Source: DASWNP01 sp036399175
GTDB taxonomy: Bacteria; Acidobacteriota; Blastocatellia; Pyrinomonadales; Pyrinomonadaceae
Reading direction: 5' to 3'
DNA length: 64,000 nt
NCBI GenBank assembly: GCA_036399175.1
Contig: DASWNP010000040.1
Coordinates: forward strand, 1 to 64,000
Positions 1 through 8,713 of the stretch are shown here, in pieces (positions within the stretch are counted from its first letter, which is position 1; each line of letters opens with the position of its first letter). The position numbers and the translations under genes were made by a program. The notes beneath the pieces are model-generated. The model saw only the letters and a program-made list of their open reading frames with translations, was not told the DNA's origin and did not search any database.

Positions 1-141
1 TCGGTAATCAAGGGATTGCCGGACGGGTTGACGGAGAAGGCGATAGCGGCGGCGAGACAGATCAGATTTCAGCCAGCGCAGAAGGACGGGCGGGCAGTAT
101 CGCAGTGGATAACGATTGAATATAACTTCAATATCTACTGA
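1..141 (+). CDS. TonB-family protein, C-terminal end (partial)
   Basis: Only the last 46 residues lie in the window; the gene begins upstream of base 1. The visible part reads VIKGLPDGLTEKAIAAAR, then IRFQPAQKDGRAV and ends in the strand-like run ITIEYNFNIY. This is the classic pattern of the TonB C-terminal domain (G-L-x-x-x-A-x-x-A, then a-x-x-F-x-P-A, then a final beta strand). TonB C-terminal domains bind outer-membrane receptors and transmit energy from the inner membrane; many acidobacterial paralogues are fused to other domains, so the full role is unknown here. It is followed by a hairpin terminator facing a convergent gene. Confidence 0.75.
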   Translation, partial: SVIKGLPDGLTEKAIAAARQIRFQPAQKDGRAVSQWITIEYNFNIY

Positions 142-222
142 GAACCCGGCGGGAAAGCGGGCGAGCTGAGTAGGAAGAAAGACTCGAAATCGCCCGCGTC
201 AACTCGTAAGGTAGAAGACAGC

Positions 223-261
223 AAAAGCGGCGGCTCTCTTTTAAAGAGGGTCGCCGCTTTT
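223..261. terminator. bidirectional hairpin terminator
   Basis: An inverted repeat with arms AAAAGCGGCG and CGCCGCTTTT at the two ends and a second inner pairing of CTCT with AGAG. The A-run on one side and T-run on the other would serve both the plus-strand TonB-family gene and the minus-strand aminotransferase that converge on it. Confidence 0.75.
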
Positions 262-327
262 GTCTTCGCTTTTGTTTTTGGAAGAATCTCGATTCTTCGG
301 CGGTGAATGCCTGCGGGTTGCGAAGAG

Positions 328-1533
328 TCAGCGCGTCAGTCTTTCGGCGAGCTGGCGGATGCGTCGCATGCCTTCCTTGAGACAGTCGAGGGAGGTTGCG
401 TAGGAGATGCGGATGTAGCCTTCGGTGCCGAAGCCCGCGCCGTCAGTGACGACGGTTTGAAATTCGTTCAGGAGCAGCTCGGCGAACTGGCCGGAGGTTT
501 TCACTTCGTCGTTGAGACAGCCGCGCACGTCCGGGAAGGCGTAGAAAGCGCCTTCGGGCTCGAAGCAACGCAGGCCGGGAATCTCGGAGAGCGCCGGGAT
601 GAGCCAGTCGCGTCGTCGTCGGTACTCGGCGAGCATCTCTGCGACGCAGTCCTGCGCGCCGTTGAAAGCTTCCATAGCGGCGCTCTGCGAAATCGAGGAC
701 GGATTGCTCGTCGAATGTCCCTGCACCTTGAGCATCTGTCGTGTCCAGTCGGCGGGCGCGAGCGCGTAGCCGATGCGCCATCCGGTCATGGCGAAAGTTT
801 TGGAGAAAGAGCCCGCGATGCAGAGGCGCGCGCGAATCTCTTCGGAGAGAGTGGCGGCGCTGAAGACCTCTGCGGGCGGATAGACGAAGCGCAGGTAGCA
901 TTCGTCCGAGATGGCGTAGAGGCCGCGCCGGACGACGACCTCCATGATTCTTTTGAACTCTTCGCGCGGGATGACGCGCCCCGAAGGGTTCGAGGGCGAG
1001 TTGAGAATGATGAGGCGAGTGCGCGGCGTGACGGCGCGCTCGACCTGCTCGGCGGTGAGCGTAAAGCTGGTCTCTTCCGTGTCGATGAAGACGGGAGTCG
1101 CGCCCGCGAAAGTGACGATTTCAGGAAACGTCACCCAGTAAGGCTTCGGAATCAGAACTTCGTCGCCCGCGCCGACGAGCGTGACGACGGCGTTGAAGAT
1201 GGCCTGCTTGCCTCCGGCCGTCGCCATCACTTCGGACGGGTCGTAGTCTGCGCCGAACTCTCTGCGGTAATAGTCGATGATGGCCTGTTGGAGAGTCTTC
1301 GTTCCGGCGGTGGCGGTGTACTTGGTCTGACCGGCGCGCATGGCTTCGACCGCCGCCAGCTTGATGTGCTGCGGCGTGTCGAAATCCGGCTCGCCCGCGC
1401 CTAAATCGACGACATCGACGCCCGCCGCGCGCATCGAAATCGCGGCCTGCATCGCCGCCAGCGTCGAAGAGGTACGCATCTTCGAGACGTTTTCCGAGAC
1501 GGGGAACTGTGTGGCCTGTTTGGTTTCCTGCAT
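328..1533 (-). CDS. PLP-dependent aminotransferase, class I/II (aspartate aminotransferase-like)
   Basis: A 401-residue fold-type I aminotransferase, probably aspartate/2-oxoglutarate or a related amino acid transaminase in the cytoplasm. Visible signatures: LGAGEPDFDTP near the N-terminus, TAGGKQAIFNA, NSPSNPSGR near residue 178, and SFSKTFAMTGWRIGYA with the Schiff-base lysine at K245. The open frame extends a further 72 codons upstream, over the intergenic region and into coaD. I chose the ATG at 1533 because the protein then begins MQETKQATQFPVSENVSKM, as in AspB-type enzymes, and a weak AGAGAACAGG sits upstream. It lies downstream of coaD on the same strand, about 150 bases away. The exact substrate cannot be read from sequence. 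Confidence 0.9.
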   Translation of the reverse strand: MQETKQATQFPVSENVSKMRTSSTLAAMQAAISMRAAGVDVVDLGAGEPDFDTPQHIKLAAVEAMRAGQTKYTATAGTKTLQQAIIDYYRREFGADYDPSEVMATAGGKQAIFNAVVTLVGAGDEVLIPKPYWVTFPEIVTFAGATPVFIDTEETSFTLTAEQVERAVTPRTRLIILNSPSNPSGRVIPREEFKRIMEVVVRRGLYAISDECYLRFVYPPAEVFSAATLSEEIRARLCIAGSFSKTFAMTGWRIGYALAPADWTRQMLKVQGHSTSNPSSISQSAAMEAFNGAQDCVAEMLAEYRRRRDWLIPALSEIPGLRCFEPEGAFYAFPDVRGCLNDEVKTSGQFAELLLNEFQTVVTDGAGFGTEGYIRISYATSLDCLKEGMRRIRQLAERLTR

Positions 1534-1687
1534 GCCTGTTCTCTGATTAAGATGTCGCCCGCTGAATGGATGAATTGTTTGCCTGAGATGGTAAACGCAC
1601 GCGGGGCAGACTGCAAGCCGGTGCGCGAACACATCGCCGACGCAGAGGAGCTTCTGCGCGAGTCTTGGCGAGCGTGTGATGGCTGAT

Positions 1688-2182
1688 TCAACGCGTGTCG
1701 AACTTTCGGCGCATGCGTGCTTCGACCGAGGGGGGCACGAGACCTTCAATCGTCCCGCCGAGCTGAAAGACCTCTTTGACGAGGCGCGAGCTGACGTAGC
1801 TGTAGGCTTCGGCGGACATCATAAAGACGGTCTCGATGCGCGGCTCCTGTCGCCGATTCATCAAGGCCATCTGCAACTCGTATTCGTAATCAGAGATGGC
1901 GCGGATGCCACGCACGATGGCGTCGGCCTGCCGCTCCATCGCGTACTTGACGAGCAAGCCCTCGAACGATTCCACGCGCAGCCGACACTTGCCCGTGTCG
2001 ATTTCGCCGACCACCTCTTCGAGAATCTCTCGCCGCTCGTCGGTCGTGAACAGAGCGCGCTTTTCCGGGTTGACGAGAATGGCGACGATGATTTCGTCGA
2101 AGAGCTTGCAGCCGCGTTCGATGATGTCGAGGTGGCCGTTGGTGACGGGGTCGAACGAACCGGGGTAGATGGCACGTGGCAT
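1688..2182 (-). CDS. coaD: phosphopantetheine adenylyltransferase CoaD
   Basis: Transfers AMP from ATP to 4'-phosphopantetheine, the penultimate step of coenzyme A synthesis, in the cytoplasm. The 164-residue protein matches the family length. It opens MPRAIYPGSFDPVTNGH, giving the nucleotidyltransferase T14-x-G16-H17 motif, and has RGIRAISDYEYE in the middle and SSRLVKEV near residue 131, which corresponds to the usual ISSTLVKEV. A 57-codon in-frame extension upstream is rejected because the canonical N-terminus starts exactly at this ATG. The neighbouring aminotransferase is unrelated in pathway, so this looks like an ordinary housekeeping locus. Confidence 0.97.
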   Translation of the reverse strand: MPRAIYPGSFDPVTNGHLDIIERGCKLFDEIIVAILVNPEKRALFTTDERREILEEVVGEIDTGKCRLRVESFEGLLVKYAMERQADAIVRGIRAISDYEYELQMALMNRRQEPRIETVFMMSAEAYSYVSSRLVKEVFQLGGTIEGLVPPSVEARMRRKFDTR

Positions 2183-2393
2183 AGAAGTAATCCGGCTGCT
2201 CAGGAACTCAGAAGCGCTGGGGACGGACGCGAAATTAGCACAGGAACGAGCGGCAACGAAAGGATAAACTTTCTCGACGCAGGCAAGCGCGGGCGAGCGA
2301 CGAAAGAGGCGCGGGGTGAGAAGAGAGGCACAGAGCGCGGAAGGCGGGCGCATGGCGAAGCTCTTTCAGCAGGACGACGAGATGAGTCTGCCC

Positions 2394-3602
2394 CTAGCCT
2401 GTTTTCAGAAGCCAGATGCTGCCGCCCGTGTTCTTCATGCAGAGGGGCATCTCTTTTTTGAACATCTCGTCGTGGAAGTATTCGAGGAAGGTGTTGCAGA
2501 AATAAATCCTGAAGGTGTCGTTGTATTGGAGGAAGGCGCGCAGCAGGTAGGTTTCGTTCCAGGCGCGCTTCTGTAGCTCCCAGTCTTTCGGATAGACGAA
2601 GGGATAGAAGATGTCGTGGAGGTGGACGATAACGCCACGACGAAGGCGCGGAAGGATTTGGAAGAAGATGTGGTTGACATCGCTCAGCGTCTTCGAGACG
2701 TGCGTCGAATCGACGAAAAGCACGTCGCCCTCGTTCAGCTCGTCGAACAGCTCGGGCTCGATTTCCTGAACCTTGCAGCCCCTGATTTCGATGCGGGGCT
2801 TGTCCTGCTCTTTAATCATCGAGAGAAGAAGCTCGGGGTTCGGGTCGATGAAAGTGCAGGAGAGAGTGCTGCCGAGAAAAAGCTCGTCGGTATCAAGCGT
2901 CGCGCAGGAAGAGAAGCCCGAGCCGACCTCGATGAAACGTCGCGGGCGCAGGTGTCTGAGCATGCAGTAGAGAAATATCGCGTCGGAGTAGGAGTAGTTT
3001 TCGTTCTCGAAGTAGTAGCGAAGCCCGGCCTGCGGCTGCGCGGCGAAAGGCTGCTCTCGGTAGTAGGCGAGAAACTCGCGGAAGAGCCGCAACTGTTCGT
3101 CTTCGTGGAAATCTACGCCCGGAATCTCGCGGCGCGGAAGCGGCTTGCGCCAGATTTCGTGCTCGTGCCGGAGGATTTCTTCGGTGTCCGGGACGGGCGA
3201 GTAGAAGTGGCCGGGCGGAACCCAGGTTCTCAGGCGCTCAAGCTCCGTTTCCAGTTCGCGCTTTTCAAGCTCCAGCGCGTTCTTCTCCGACTCAAGCGCG
3301 AGGCGTGCAGCTTCGAGCGAAGAGTTCTTCTCCCGCAAAGCGGCGCGCTCAGCTTCAGAAGAATCGCGCTCGCGTTCGAGCGATGCGACGGCCTCGCCGA
3401 GCGTCCTTGTGGCCGCGTCGAGCGATTCTCTCGCTTCGCGCAGCGTCCGCGCTTCGGTCGTCAAGGCTGCGTTCTCTCCGGCGAGCGATTCGCGCGCGGC
3501 GTTGGCCTCGGTTAGCTGCTGCCTGAGCAGGTCTCTCTCCTGAAATAGCTCGTTCAGGTAGGGCAGGCTTTTGACTAACTGCTTGAAGGTTTTCGGAGTC
3601 AT
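2394..3602 (-). CDS. class I SAM-dependent methyltransferase with N-terminal coiled coil
   Basis: A 402-residue protein. Residues about 20-135 are a long heptad-rich, Glu/Arg/Ala-rich coiled coil. The second half is a Methyltransf_24-type domain with a SAM-binding motif I EVGSGFSSCA near residue 225, an acidic motif II CTFIDPNPE, and DVLFVDSTHVSK followed by GVIVHLHDIFYPF. The substrate is not evident; similar domains occur in cell-surface glycan and secondary-metabolite loci. I chose the ATG at 3602 (MTPKTFKQLVKSL) over the one 13 codons upstream because the extra residues look non-native; neither start has a strong ribosome-binding site. It is divergent from metH with about 370 bases between them. 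Confidence 0.8.
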   Translation of the reverse strand: MTPKTFKQLVKSLPYLNELFQERDLLRQQLTEANAARESLAGENAALTTEARTLREARESLDAATRTLGEAVASLERERDSSEAERAALREKNSSLEAARLALESEKNALELEKRELETELERLRTWVPPGHFYSPVPDTEEILRHEHEIWRKPLPRREIPGVDFHEDEQLRLFREFLAYYREQPFAAQPQAGLRYYFENENYSYSDAIFLYCMLRHLRPRRFIEVGSGFSSCATLDTDELFLGSTLSCTFIDPNPELLLSMIKEQDKPRIEIRGCKVQEIEPELFDELNEGDVLFVDSTHVSKTLSDVNHIFFQILPRLRRGVIVHLHDIFYPFVYPKDWELQKRAWNETYLLRAFLQYNDTFRIYFCNTFLEYFHDEMFKKEMPLCMKNTGGSIWLLKTG

Positions 3603-3748
3603 CTCTGGAACACACCGAGCCGACCAAACGCCCGGCAGCAAATCAACTTCGACGAAATTTCCGTTCGCGGATTATAACGCACGCCGCGCAGGATGAGCGG
3701 CGCGAATTGAGCTGCGAAGCGCCGCTTTCCTTAGCTTTAGTTTCGACC

Positions 3749-3780
3749 TTGACACGCCTGCCTGGCGATGTTTCAATAAT
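3749..3780 (+). promoter_or_regulatory. candidate sigma-70-type promoter of metH leader
   Basis: A perfect TTGACA at 3749-3754 and an AATAAT at 3775-3780. The 20-base spacer is longer than the usual 17, so the assignment is weak. A start about ten bases later would put transcription onset exactly at the 5' edge of the riboswitch-like element, which supports it. Confidence 0.4.
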
Positions 3781-3789
3781 CGGCGAGAG

Positions 3790-3856
3790 AAACGTGGTGA
3801 GTTAAGGCGACTTGCGGCCACGTAAAATAAACAGCTAAACAGCTCGGCTAAGTCTT
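3790..3856 (+). promoter_or_regulatory. candidate SAM-II-class riboswitch upstream of metH
   Basis: Seen: a 6-bp stem (ACGTGG at 3792-3797 with CCACGT at 3818-3823) enclosing a loop TGAGTTAAGGCGACTTGCGG. This is followed by AAAATAAACAGCTAAACAG. As I remember the SAM-II reference aptamer (Rfam RF00521), it has the same order: a short GC stem, a loop starting TGATTTAA and carrying TTGC, then ATAAA and AGCTAAA. SAM-II binds S-adenosylmethionine by forming an H-type pseudoknot. Loop GACTT (3809-3813) is complementary to AAGTC (3850-3854) and could contribute, but I cannot prove the fold. Its place before methionine synthase and ahead of a terminator hairpin fits feedback control by SAM. A SAM-V or unrelated structure is possible. 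Confidence 0.62.
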
Positions 3857-3897
3857 TCCCAGCAAGACACGTCCAGAAGAAGGCTTCTTCCGAAAGG

Positions 3898-3923
3898 CCC
3901 CGCGTTGTTTGGCGCGGGGTTTT
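3898..3923 (+). terminator. intrinsic terminator/attenuator in metH leader
   Basis: Seven-base GC stem CCCCGCG (3898-3904) with CGCGGGG (3913-3919), an 8-base loop and then TTTT. It points towards metH, and the upstream gene is on the other strand, so it has no coding transcript to end. An attenuator controlled by the preceding riboswitch-like element is the natural reading. Confidence 0.7.
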
Positions 3924-3978
3924 ACTTTGCGGCCTGACGAAAACTAAAGAGTTGGCCGACGAGCAGGACGAAAATTAC

Positions 3979-6900
3979 ATGAGCGATTTTCTTGAGACAC
4001 TGAAAGAGCGCATAGTCGTCTTCGACGGCGCGATGGGCACAAACATACAGTCGCAGAATCTGACGCCCGACGACTTCGACGGGCTCGACGGCTGCAACGA
4101 ATACCTTGTTGTGACGAAGCCCTCGGCCATCGAAACGGTTCACGCGGCCTTCTTCGAGGTCGGCTGCGATGTCGTCGAGACCGATTCCTTCGGCTCGACC
4201 TCCATCGTGCTCGCCGAGTACGACATCGCCGAGCGCGCCTACGAATTGAACTTCAAGGCCGCAGAGCTTGCGCGTCGCGTCGCGGCTGATTATTCGACGA
4301 AGGAGCGTCCGCGCTGGGTGGCCGGTTCGATGGGGCCGACGACGAAGCTGCCGAGCCTCGGCCATATCAGCTTCCGCGCGATGAAGGATTCTTTCGCCGA
4401 GCAGGTGCGCGGCCTCCTGGACGGCGGCGTGGACATCCTGCTCGTCGAAACCTGCCAAGACATCCTTCAGACGAAGGCGGCGCTCGCGGCCATCTTCGAG
4501 ACGTTCGAGGCGCTGCGGCGGCGCGTGCCCGTGATGGCGCAGGTGACGATTGAGCAGCAGGGGACGATGCTGATGGGCACGGAGATTGGCGCGGCGCTGA
4601 CGGCGCTTGAGCCGTTTCCGATTGACGTGGTCGGGATGAACTGCGCGACGGGGCCGAAGCAGATGAGCGAGAACGTGCGCTACCTCTGCCAGAACTCGAA
4701 GTTTCCCGTCTCGGTGATTCCGAACGCCGGCATCCCTGAAAACGTCGGCGGCCACGCGCACTACCGCGAGACGCCCGAATCGCTCGCCGCAGACTTGCAG
4801 CACTTCGCGCGCGACCTCGGCGTCAATATCGTCGGCGGCTGCTGCGGCACGACCCCCGCGCATCTCAAGGCGGTCGTCGAAGCCGTGCGAGATGTCGCGC
4901 CCGTCAGGCGCGAAGTCCCGCTCGTGCCCGCAGCCTCTTCGCTCTTCATCCAGCAGCCCTACGTTCAGCAAACCTCCTTCCTCATCATCGGCGAGCGCGT
5001 CAACGCGAGCGGCTCGAAGAAGTGCCGCGACCTTCTGAACGCGGAGGATTGGGACGGCCTCGTCTCGCTCGCAAAGGAACAGGTCAGGGAAGGCGCGCAC
5101 GTCCTCGACGTGAACGTCGATTTCGTCGGGCGCGACGGCGTCAAGGACATGCACGAGCTTGCGTCGCGGCTGGTGACGAGCGTGACGATTCCTCTGATGT
5201 TCGATTCGACCGAGTGGGAGAAGATGGAAGCCGGACTTGAGCACGCGGGCGGCAAGTGCATCCTCAACTCGACGAACTACGAGGACGGCGAGCCGCGCTT
5301 CGCGAAGGTGATAGAGCTTGCGCGAGAGTACGGCGCGAGCGTCGTCGTCGGCACGATTGACGAGCAGGGCATGGCGCGCACGAGCGACGGCAAGCTCGAG
5401 ATAGCCCACCGCGCGTACACACAGGCGCAGGAGAAATACGGTCTCCCGGCGCACGACATCTTCTTCGACCCGCTCGCCCTTCCCATCTCGACCGGCATCG
5501 AGGAAGACCGCCGCAACGCCGCCGAAACCATCGACGCCATTCGTCGCATCAAGCGCGAGCTTCCCGGCTGTTTCACCCTGCTCGGCGTCTCGAACGTCTC
5601 GTTCGGCCTGAACCCGGCGTCGCGCGTCGTCCTCAATTCCGTCTTTCTGCACGAAGCGGTCGAGGCCGGGCTCGACGCGGCCATCGTCAACGCGAGCAAG
5701 ATTCTCCCGCTCAACCGCATCGGCGAGCGCGAGCGCGAAGTCGCGCGCCAGCTCATCTACGACGAGCGCAAGTTTGAGGGAGACGTTTGCACCTACGACC
5801 CGCTCGCCGAGTTCACGAAGCTCTTCGAGGGCGTCTCCGCCAAAAAGATTAAGCAGGACGACTCTAACCTGCCCGTCGAAGAGCGTCTCAAACGACACGT
5901 CATCGACGGCGAAAAAATCGGACTTGAAGAGCAACTGACAGTCGCGCTCAAGAGCTACAGCGCGCTCGACATCATCAACGACATTCTGCTCGACGGCATG
6001 AAGACGGTTGGCGAACTCTTCGGTAGCGGTCAGATGCAATTGCCCTTCGTGCTTCAATCGGCCGAGGTGATGAAGGCCGCCGTCAAATTCCTCGAACCCT
6101 TCATGGAGAAGAAAGGCGGCGCGACGGCGAAGGGCACGATGGTCTTGGCGACCGTCAAGGGCGACGTGCACGACATCGGCAAGAATCTCGTTGACATCAT
6201 TCTTACAAACAACGGCTATCGCGTCGTCAATCTCGGCATCAAGCAGCCGGTCGAAAATATCCTCAGTGCCTTTGAAGAGCACGGCGCTGACGCCATCGGC
6301 ATGTCGGGGCTGCTCGTCAAATCGACGCTCATTATGAAGGAGAACCTTGAGGTTCTGAACGAGCGCGGCATCAGCGTCCCCGTCGTCCTCGGCGGCGCGG
6401 CGCTCACACGCCGCTACGTCGAAGAGGATTTGAAGTCGCTCTACAAGGGCGAGTTGTTCTACGCCCGCGATGCCTTCGACGGCCTGCACACGATGGACAG
6501 GCTGACGGGCGACGCCGGGAAAGCCGAAGCTGCGACCGCAGGCGCGGCCGGAAATGGCAAGGGAAGCGACGCGGCGGCGGCTGCGATGAAAGCTGGAGCG
6601 GCGCGAGACGCGGGCGACGCAGCCGAAGAGGCCGAAGACCTCGTCGGCGAGGATGCCAAGCTCGGCATACGCAAGCAGACGAAACCGCGCGCCGCGCAAA
6701 AGGCTTCCGGCGACACAACGCACACCGCGCGCTCGGACGTGAACCCTCATGCTCCCATCCCCGCCGCGCCCTTCTACGGCTCGCGCGTCGTCGAAGACAT
6801 CCCGCTCGACGAAGTTTTCTCGTTCGTCAACGAGACGGCTCTCTTCAAAGGCCAGTGGCAATTCAAGCAGGGACGCAGAGGTGCGGAGGAGTATCGCGCC

Positions 6901-7551
6901 TTCGTGCAGGAGCGCGTGCGCCCTGTCTACGAGGAATTGAAGGAACGCTCGAAGCGCGAGCGCCTGCTCGTGCCGCGCGTCGTCTACGGCTATTTCCCTT
7001 GCCAGTCCGAAGGCAACGACCTCGTCGTCTACGAGGCGGACGAGAGCACCGTGCGCCAGCGCTTCACCTTCCCGCGCCAGCCCGCAGGCAAGCGTCTGTG
7101 CCTCGCGGACTATTTCGCGTCGCGCGAGTCGGGGCGCATGGACGTGGTCGGCTTTCATCTCGTCACCGTCGGACGCCGCGCCTCCGAGTACGCGCAGGAG
7201 CTTTTCAAGTCGGACAATTACACGGACTATCTATACTTTCACGGCCTCAGCGTCGAGAGCGCCGAAGCCCTCGCCGAACTCTGGCACAAGCGCATCCGCG
7301 AAGAACTCGGCATCAATGGACGCGACGCCGCAGAACTCGCCAAGCTCTTTCATCAGGGCTATCAGGGCTCGCGCTTCAGCTTCGGCTATCCGGCCTGCCC
7401 TAACCTCGAAGACCAGACCAAACTCTTCGACCTGCTCGACCCCGCGCGCATCGACGTTTCGCTCAGCGAGGAATACCAGCTCGAACCCGAGCAATCCACC
7501 TCCGCCATCATCGTGCATCACGAAGAGGCGAAGTATTTTTCCATCGACTGA
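3979..7551 (+). CDS. metH: cobalamin-dependent methionine synthase MetH
   Basis: Transfers a methyl group from methyltetrahydrofolate via cob(I)alamin to homocysteine. All modules are present in 1190 residues. The homocysteine domain (about 1-320) has zinc cysteines in GMNCATG near 222 and GGCCGTT near 287. The pterin-binding domain (about 335-600) has VNVDFVGRDG. The B12 cap and Rossmann domains carry DVHDIGKN at about 729 (D-x-H-x-x-G). The reactivation domain (about 930-1190) ends with SRFSFGYPACP near 1131. A roughly 90-residue Ala/Gly/Lys-rich linker (about 842-930) separates the B12 and reactivation domains and is unusually long. I prefer the ATG at 3979, preceded by AGGACG, over an in-frame TTG at 3952. 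The candidate riboswitch and attenuator lie directly upstream. Confidence 0.97.
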   Translation: MSDFLETLKERIVVFDGAMGTNIQSQNLTPDDFDGLDGCNEYLVVTKPSAIETVHAAFFEVGCDVVETDSFGSTSIVLAEYDIAERAYELNFKAAELARRVAADYSTKERPRWVAGSMGPTTKLPSLGHISFRAMKDSFAEQVRGLLDGGVDILLVETCQDILQTKAALAAIFETFEALRRRVPVMAQVTIEQQGTMLMGTEIGAALTALEPFPIDVVGMNCATGPKQMSENVRYLCQNSKFPVSVIPNAGIPENVGGHAHYRETPESLAADLQHFARDLGVNIVGGCCGTTPAHLKAVVEAVRDVAPVRREVPLVPAASSLFIQQPYVQQTSFLIIGERVNASGSKKCRDLLNAEDWDGLVSLAKEQVREGAHVLDVNVDFVGRDGVKDMHELASRLVTSVTIPLMFDSTEWEKMEAGLEHAGGKCILNSTNYEDGEPRFAKVIELAREYGASVVVGTIDEQGMARTSDGKLEIAHRAYTQAQEKYGLPAHDIFFDPLALPISTGIEEDRRNAAETIDAIRRIKRELPGCFTLLGVSNVSFGLNPASRVVLNSVFLHEAVEAGLDAAIVNASKILPLNRIGEREREVARQLIYDERKFEGDVCTYDPLAEFTKLFEGVSAKKIKQDDSNLPVEERLKRHVIDGEKIGLEEQLTVALKSYSALDIINDILLDGMKTVGELFGSGQMQLPFVLQSAEVMKAAVKFLEPFMEKKGGATAKGTMVLATVKGDVHDIGKNLVDIILTNNGYRVVNLGIKQPVENILSAFEEHGADAIGMSGLLVKSTLIMKENLEVLNERGISVPVVLGGAALTRRYVEEDLKSLYKGELFYARDAFDGLHTMDRLTGDAGKAEAATAGAAGNGKGSDAAAAAMKAGAARDAGDAAEEAEDLVGEDAKLGIRKQTKPRAAQKASGDTTHTARSDVNPHAPIPAAPFYGSRVVEDIPLDEVFSFVNETALFKGQWQFKQGRRGAEEYRAFVQERVRPVYEELKERSKRERLLVPRVVYGYFPCQSEGNDLVVYEADESTVRQRFTFPRQPAGKRLCLADYFASRESGRMDVVGFHLVTVGRRASEYAQELFKSDNYTDYLYFHGLSVESAEALAELWHKRIREELGINGRDAAELAKLFHQGYQGSRFSFGYPACPNLEDQTKLFDLLDPARIDVSLSEEYQLEPEQSTSAIIVHHEEAKYFSID

Positions 7552-7566
7552 CAAATAACAAGGATG

Positions 7567-7695
7567 AAAAGACGTAAATCGTGAATCGTCAATCGTAAAT
7601 AGTAGAAGACAGGTTTTCACTATTCACGATTGACGATTCACGATTTACGTCTTTTTAGCTATTTACGATTTACGATTGACGATTTACTATCTTCC
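7567..7695. repeat. heptad inverted-repeat element, family A copy 1
   Basis: Two 37-bp arms (7567-7603 and 7619-7655) pair with a single mismatch around the loop AGAAGACAGGTTTTC. Each arm is itself a 7-bp tandem array (GTAAATC, GTGAATC, GTCAATC, GTAAATA). A third, half copy follows to 7695, and a different heptamer (CGTCACT, TGTCACT, CGTCACT) sits at about 7699-7721, just before the next gene. Family A recurs inverted at 10.9 kb and at 56.4 kb. Confidence 0.9.
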
Positions 7696-7729
7696 TGCTC
7701 GTCACTTGTCACTCGTCACTGTATTTGTA

Positions 7730-8644
7730 ATGTCTCTCATCCAGACCGAACAGCCCCCTAAAGAAGTGAAGGCGCAGCCGTCCGAGGCTTTGCCGGAAGC
7801 GGCGGGCTACCCGACGGCGGAGGAATTGGGCGTGCTCGGCTTGATGGAGCGCGCGGCGTTTCTCGTGGCTTATCGAATGAATCGGGGGCGCTGGAAACGC
7901 TTCTGGACTCTCTGCCAGCGCACGCTCGGCGCGGGCTGGATTCATCTCTGCACTTACAACATCATGCGCGTCTACGGCCTCGAACATCTCGAAGCCGTCT
8001 CGCGCGAGCGCCCCGTCCTGCTCGTGGCCAATCATCGCTCCTTCTTCGATATGTACGCCGTCTCAAGCGTGCTCTTCCGGCGCACGCGCTGGCGCAAGCA
8101 GCTTTTCTTTCCCGTTCGCGGTCGCTTCTTCTACGAGTCGCCGCTCGGCATGCTCGTCAATTTCCTGATGGGCTGGTGGTCGATGTACCCGCCGATTTTC
8201 ACCACGACTGAGAAGCGCCTCTTCGACAGGTATTCGATACGGCTGCTGGCCGAGTTGTGCCGCAACGGCGCGGGCAACGTCATCGGCTTTCACCCGGAAG
8301 GCCACCGCAATCTCAACGACGACCCTTACTCCTACCTGCGCCCGCAGCCCGGCATCGGCAAGCTCATCAAAGACGCCGCGCCGCAGGTCGTTCCCGTCTT
8401 CATCGCCGGACTCTGCAACAATCTTCCCCGACAGGTGCTCAACAACTGGCGAGGCCGCCAGCCCATCCGCATACACTTCGGCGCGCAGCTCGACCTATCC
8501 CCCTTTCTTGAAAGGCGCGACCACGTTCGGACTTATAAAGAGATAGCCGATTTCGTGATGACCAAAATCGCCGAACTCGGCGAGCAGGATAGGGAGATGA
8601 TAAGACAGGGGGAAAAGGGGAAAGGGGAAAGGGGAAGGGGATAA
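7730..8644 (+). CDS. PlsC-family 1-acylglycerol-3-phosphate acyltransferase
   Basis: A 304-residue glycerolipid acyltransferase that should move an acyl chain to the sn-2 position of lysophosphatidate or a related acceptor at the inner membrane. Block I is NHRSFFD starting at residue 101 (NHxxxxD variant) and block III is FHPEGHR near 187, a variation of FPEGTR. A hydrophobic stretch MLVNFLMGWW lies between them. I take the ATG at 7730 (MSLIQTEQPP); an upstream start would lie inside the repeat element. The last residues, GEKGKGERGRG, are encoded by the purine-rich heptad repeat that follows, so the C-terminus has been altered or extended by that element. The next gene is a DAG-kinase-like enzyme, suggesting a lipid-synthesis pair. 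Confidence 0.85.
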   Translation: MSLIQTEQPPKEVKAQPSEALPEAAGYPTAEELGVLGLMERAAFLVAYRMNRGRWKRFWTLCQRTLGAGWIHLCTYNIMRVYGLEHLEAVSRERPVLLVANHRSFFDMYAVSSVLFRRTRWRKQLFFPVRGRFFYESPLGMLVNFLMGWWSMYPPIFTTTEKRLFDRYSIRLLAELCRNGAGNVIGFHPEGHRNLNDDPYSYLRPQPGIGKLIKDAAPQVVPVFIAGLCNNLPRQVLNNWRGRQPIRIHFGAQLDLSPFLERRDHVRTYKEIADFVMTKIAELGEQDREMIRQGEKGKGERGRG

Positions 8645-8704
8645 AAAAGACGACTCACGCCCTTTCCTTTCCTTTACCCTTTCCCCTTTTCCCCCTTCCC
8701 CTTT
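8606..8704. repeat. heptad inverted-repeat element, family C copy 1 (GGGGAAA/TTTCCCC)
   Basis: G/A-rich array at 8608-8640 (units GGGGAAA) followed by an opposing C/T-rich array at 8660-8704 (units such as CCTTTCC and TTTCCCC), able to form a hairpin of over 30 imperfect pairs. It overlaps the last codons of the upstream acyltransferase and ends ten bases before the next start codon. Confidence 0.85.
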
Positions 8705-8713
8705 GGGATTTTT

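Noticed and set aside
3922..7158. 1078-residue open frame on the minus strand opposite metH
   Set aside because: It is the mirror of a high-GC coding region; it has no recognisable domain, and the plus-strand MetH is complete and has all its catalytic motifs.
7567..7695. CRISPR-like array
   Set aside because: Repeat units are only 7 bp, contiguous and inverted, with no spacers of equal length and no cas genes.
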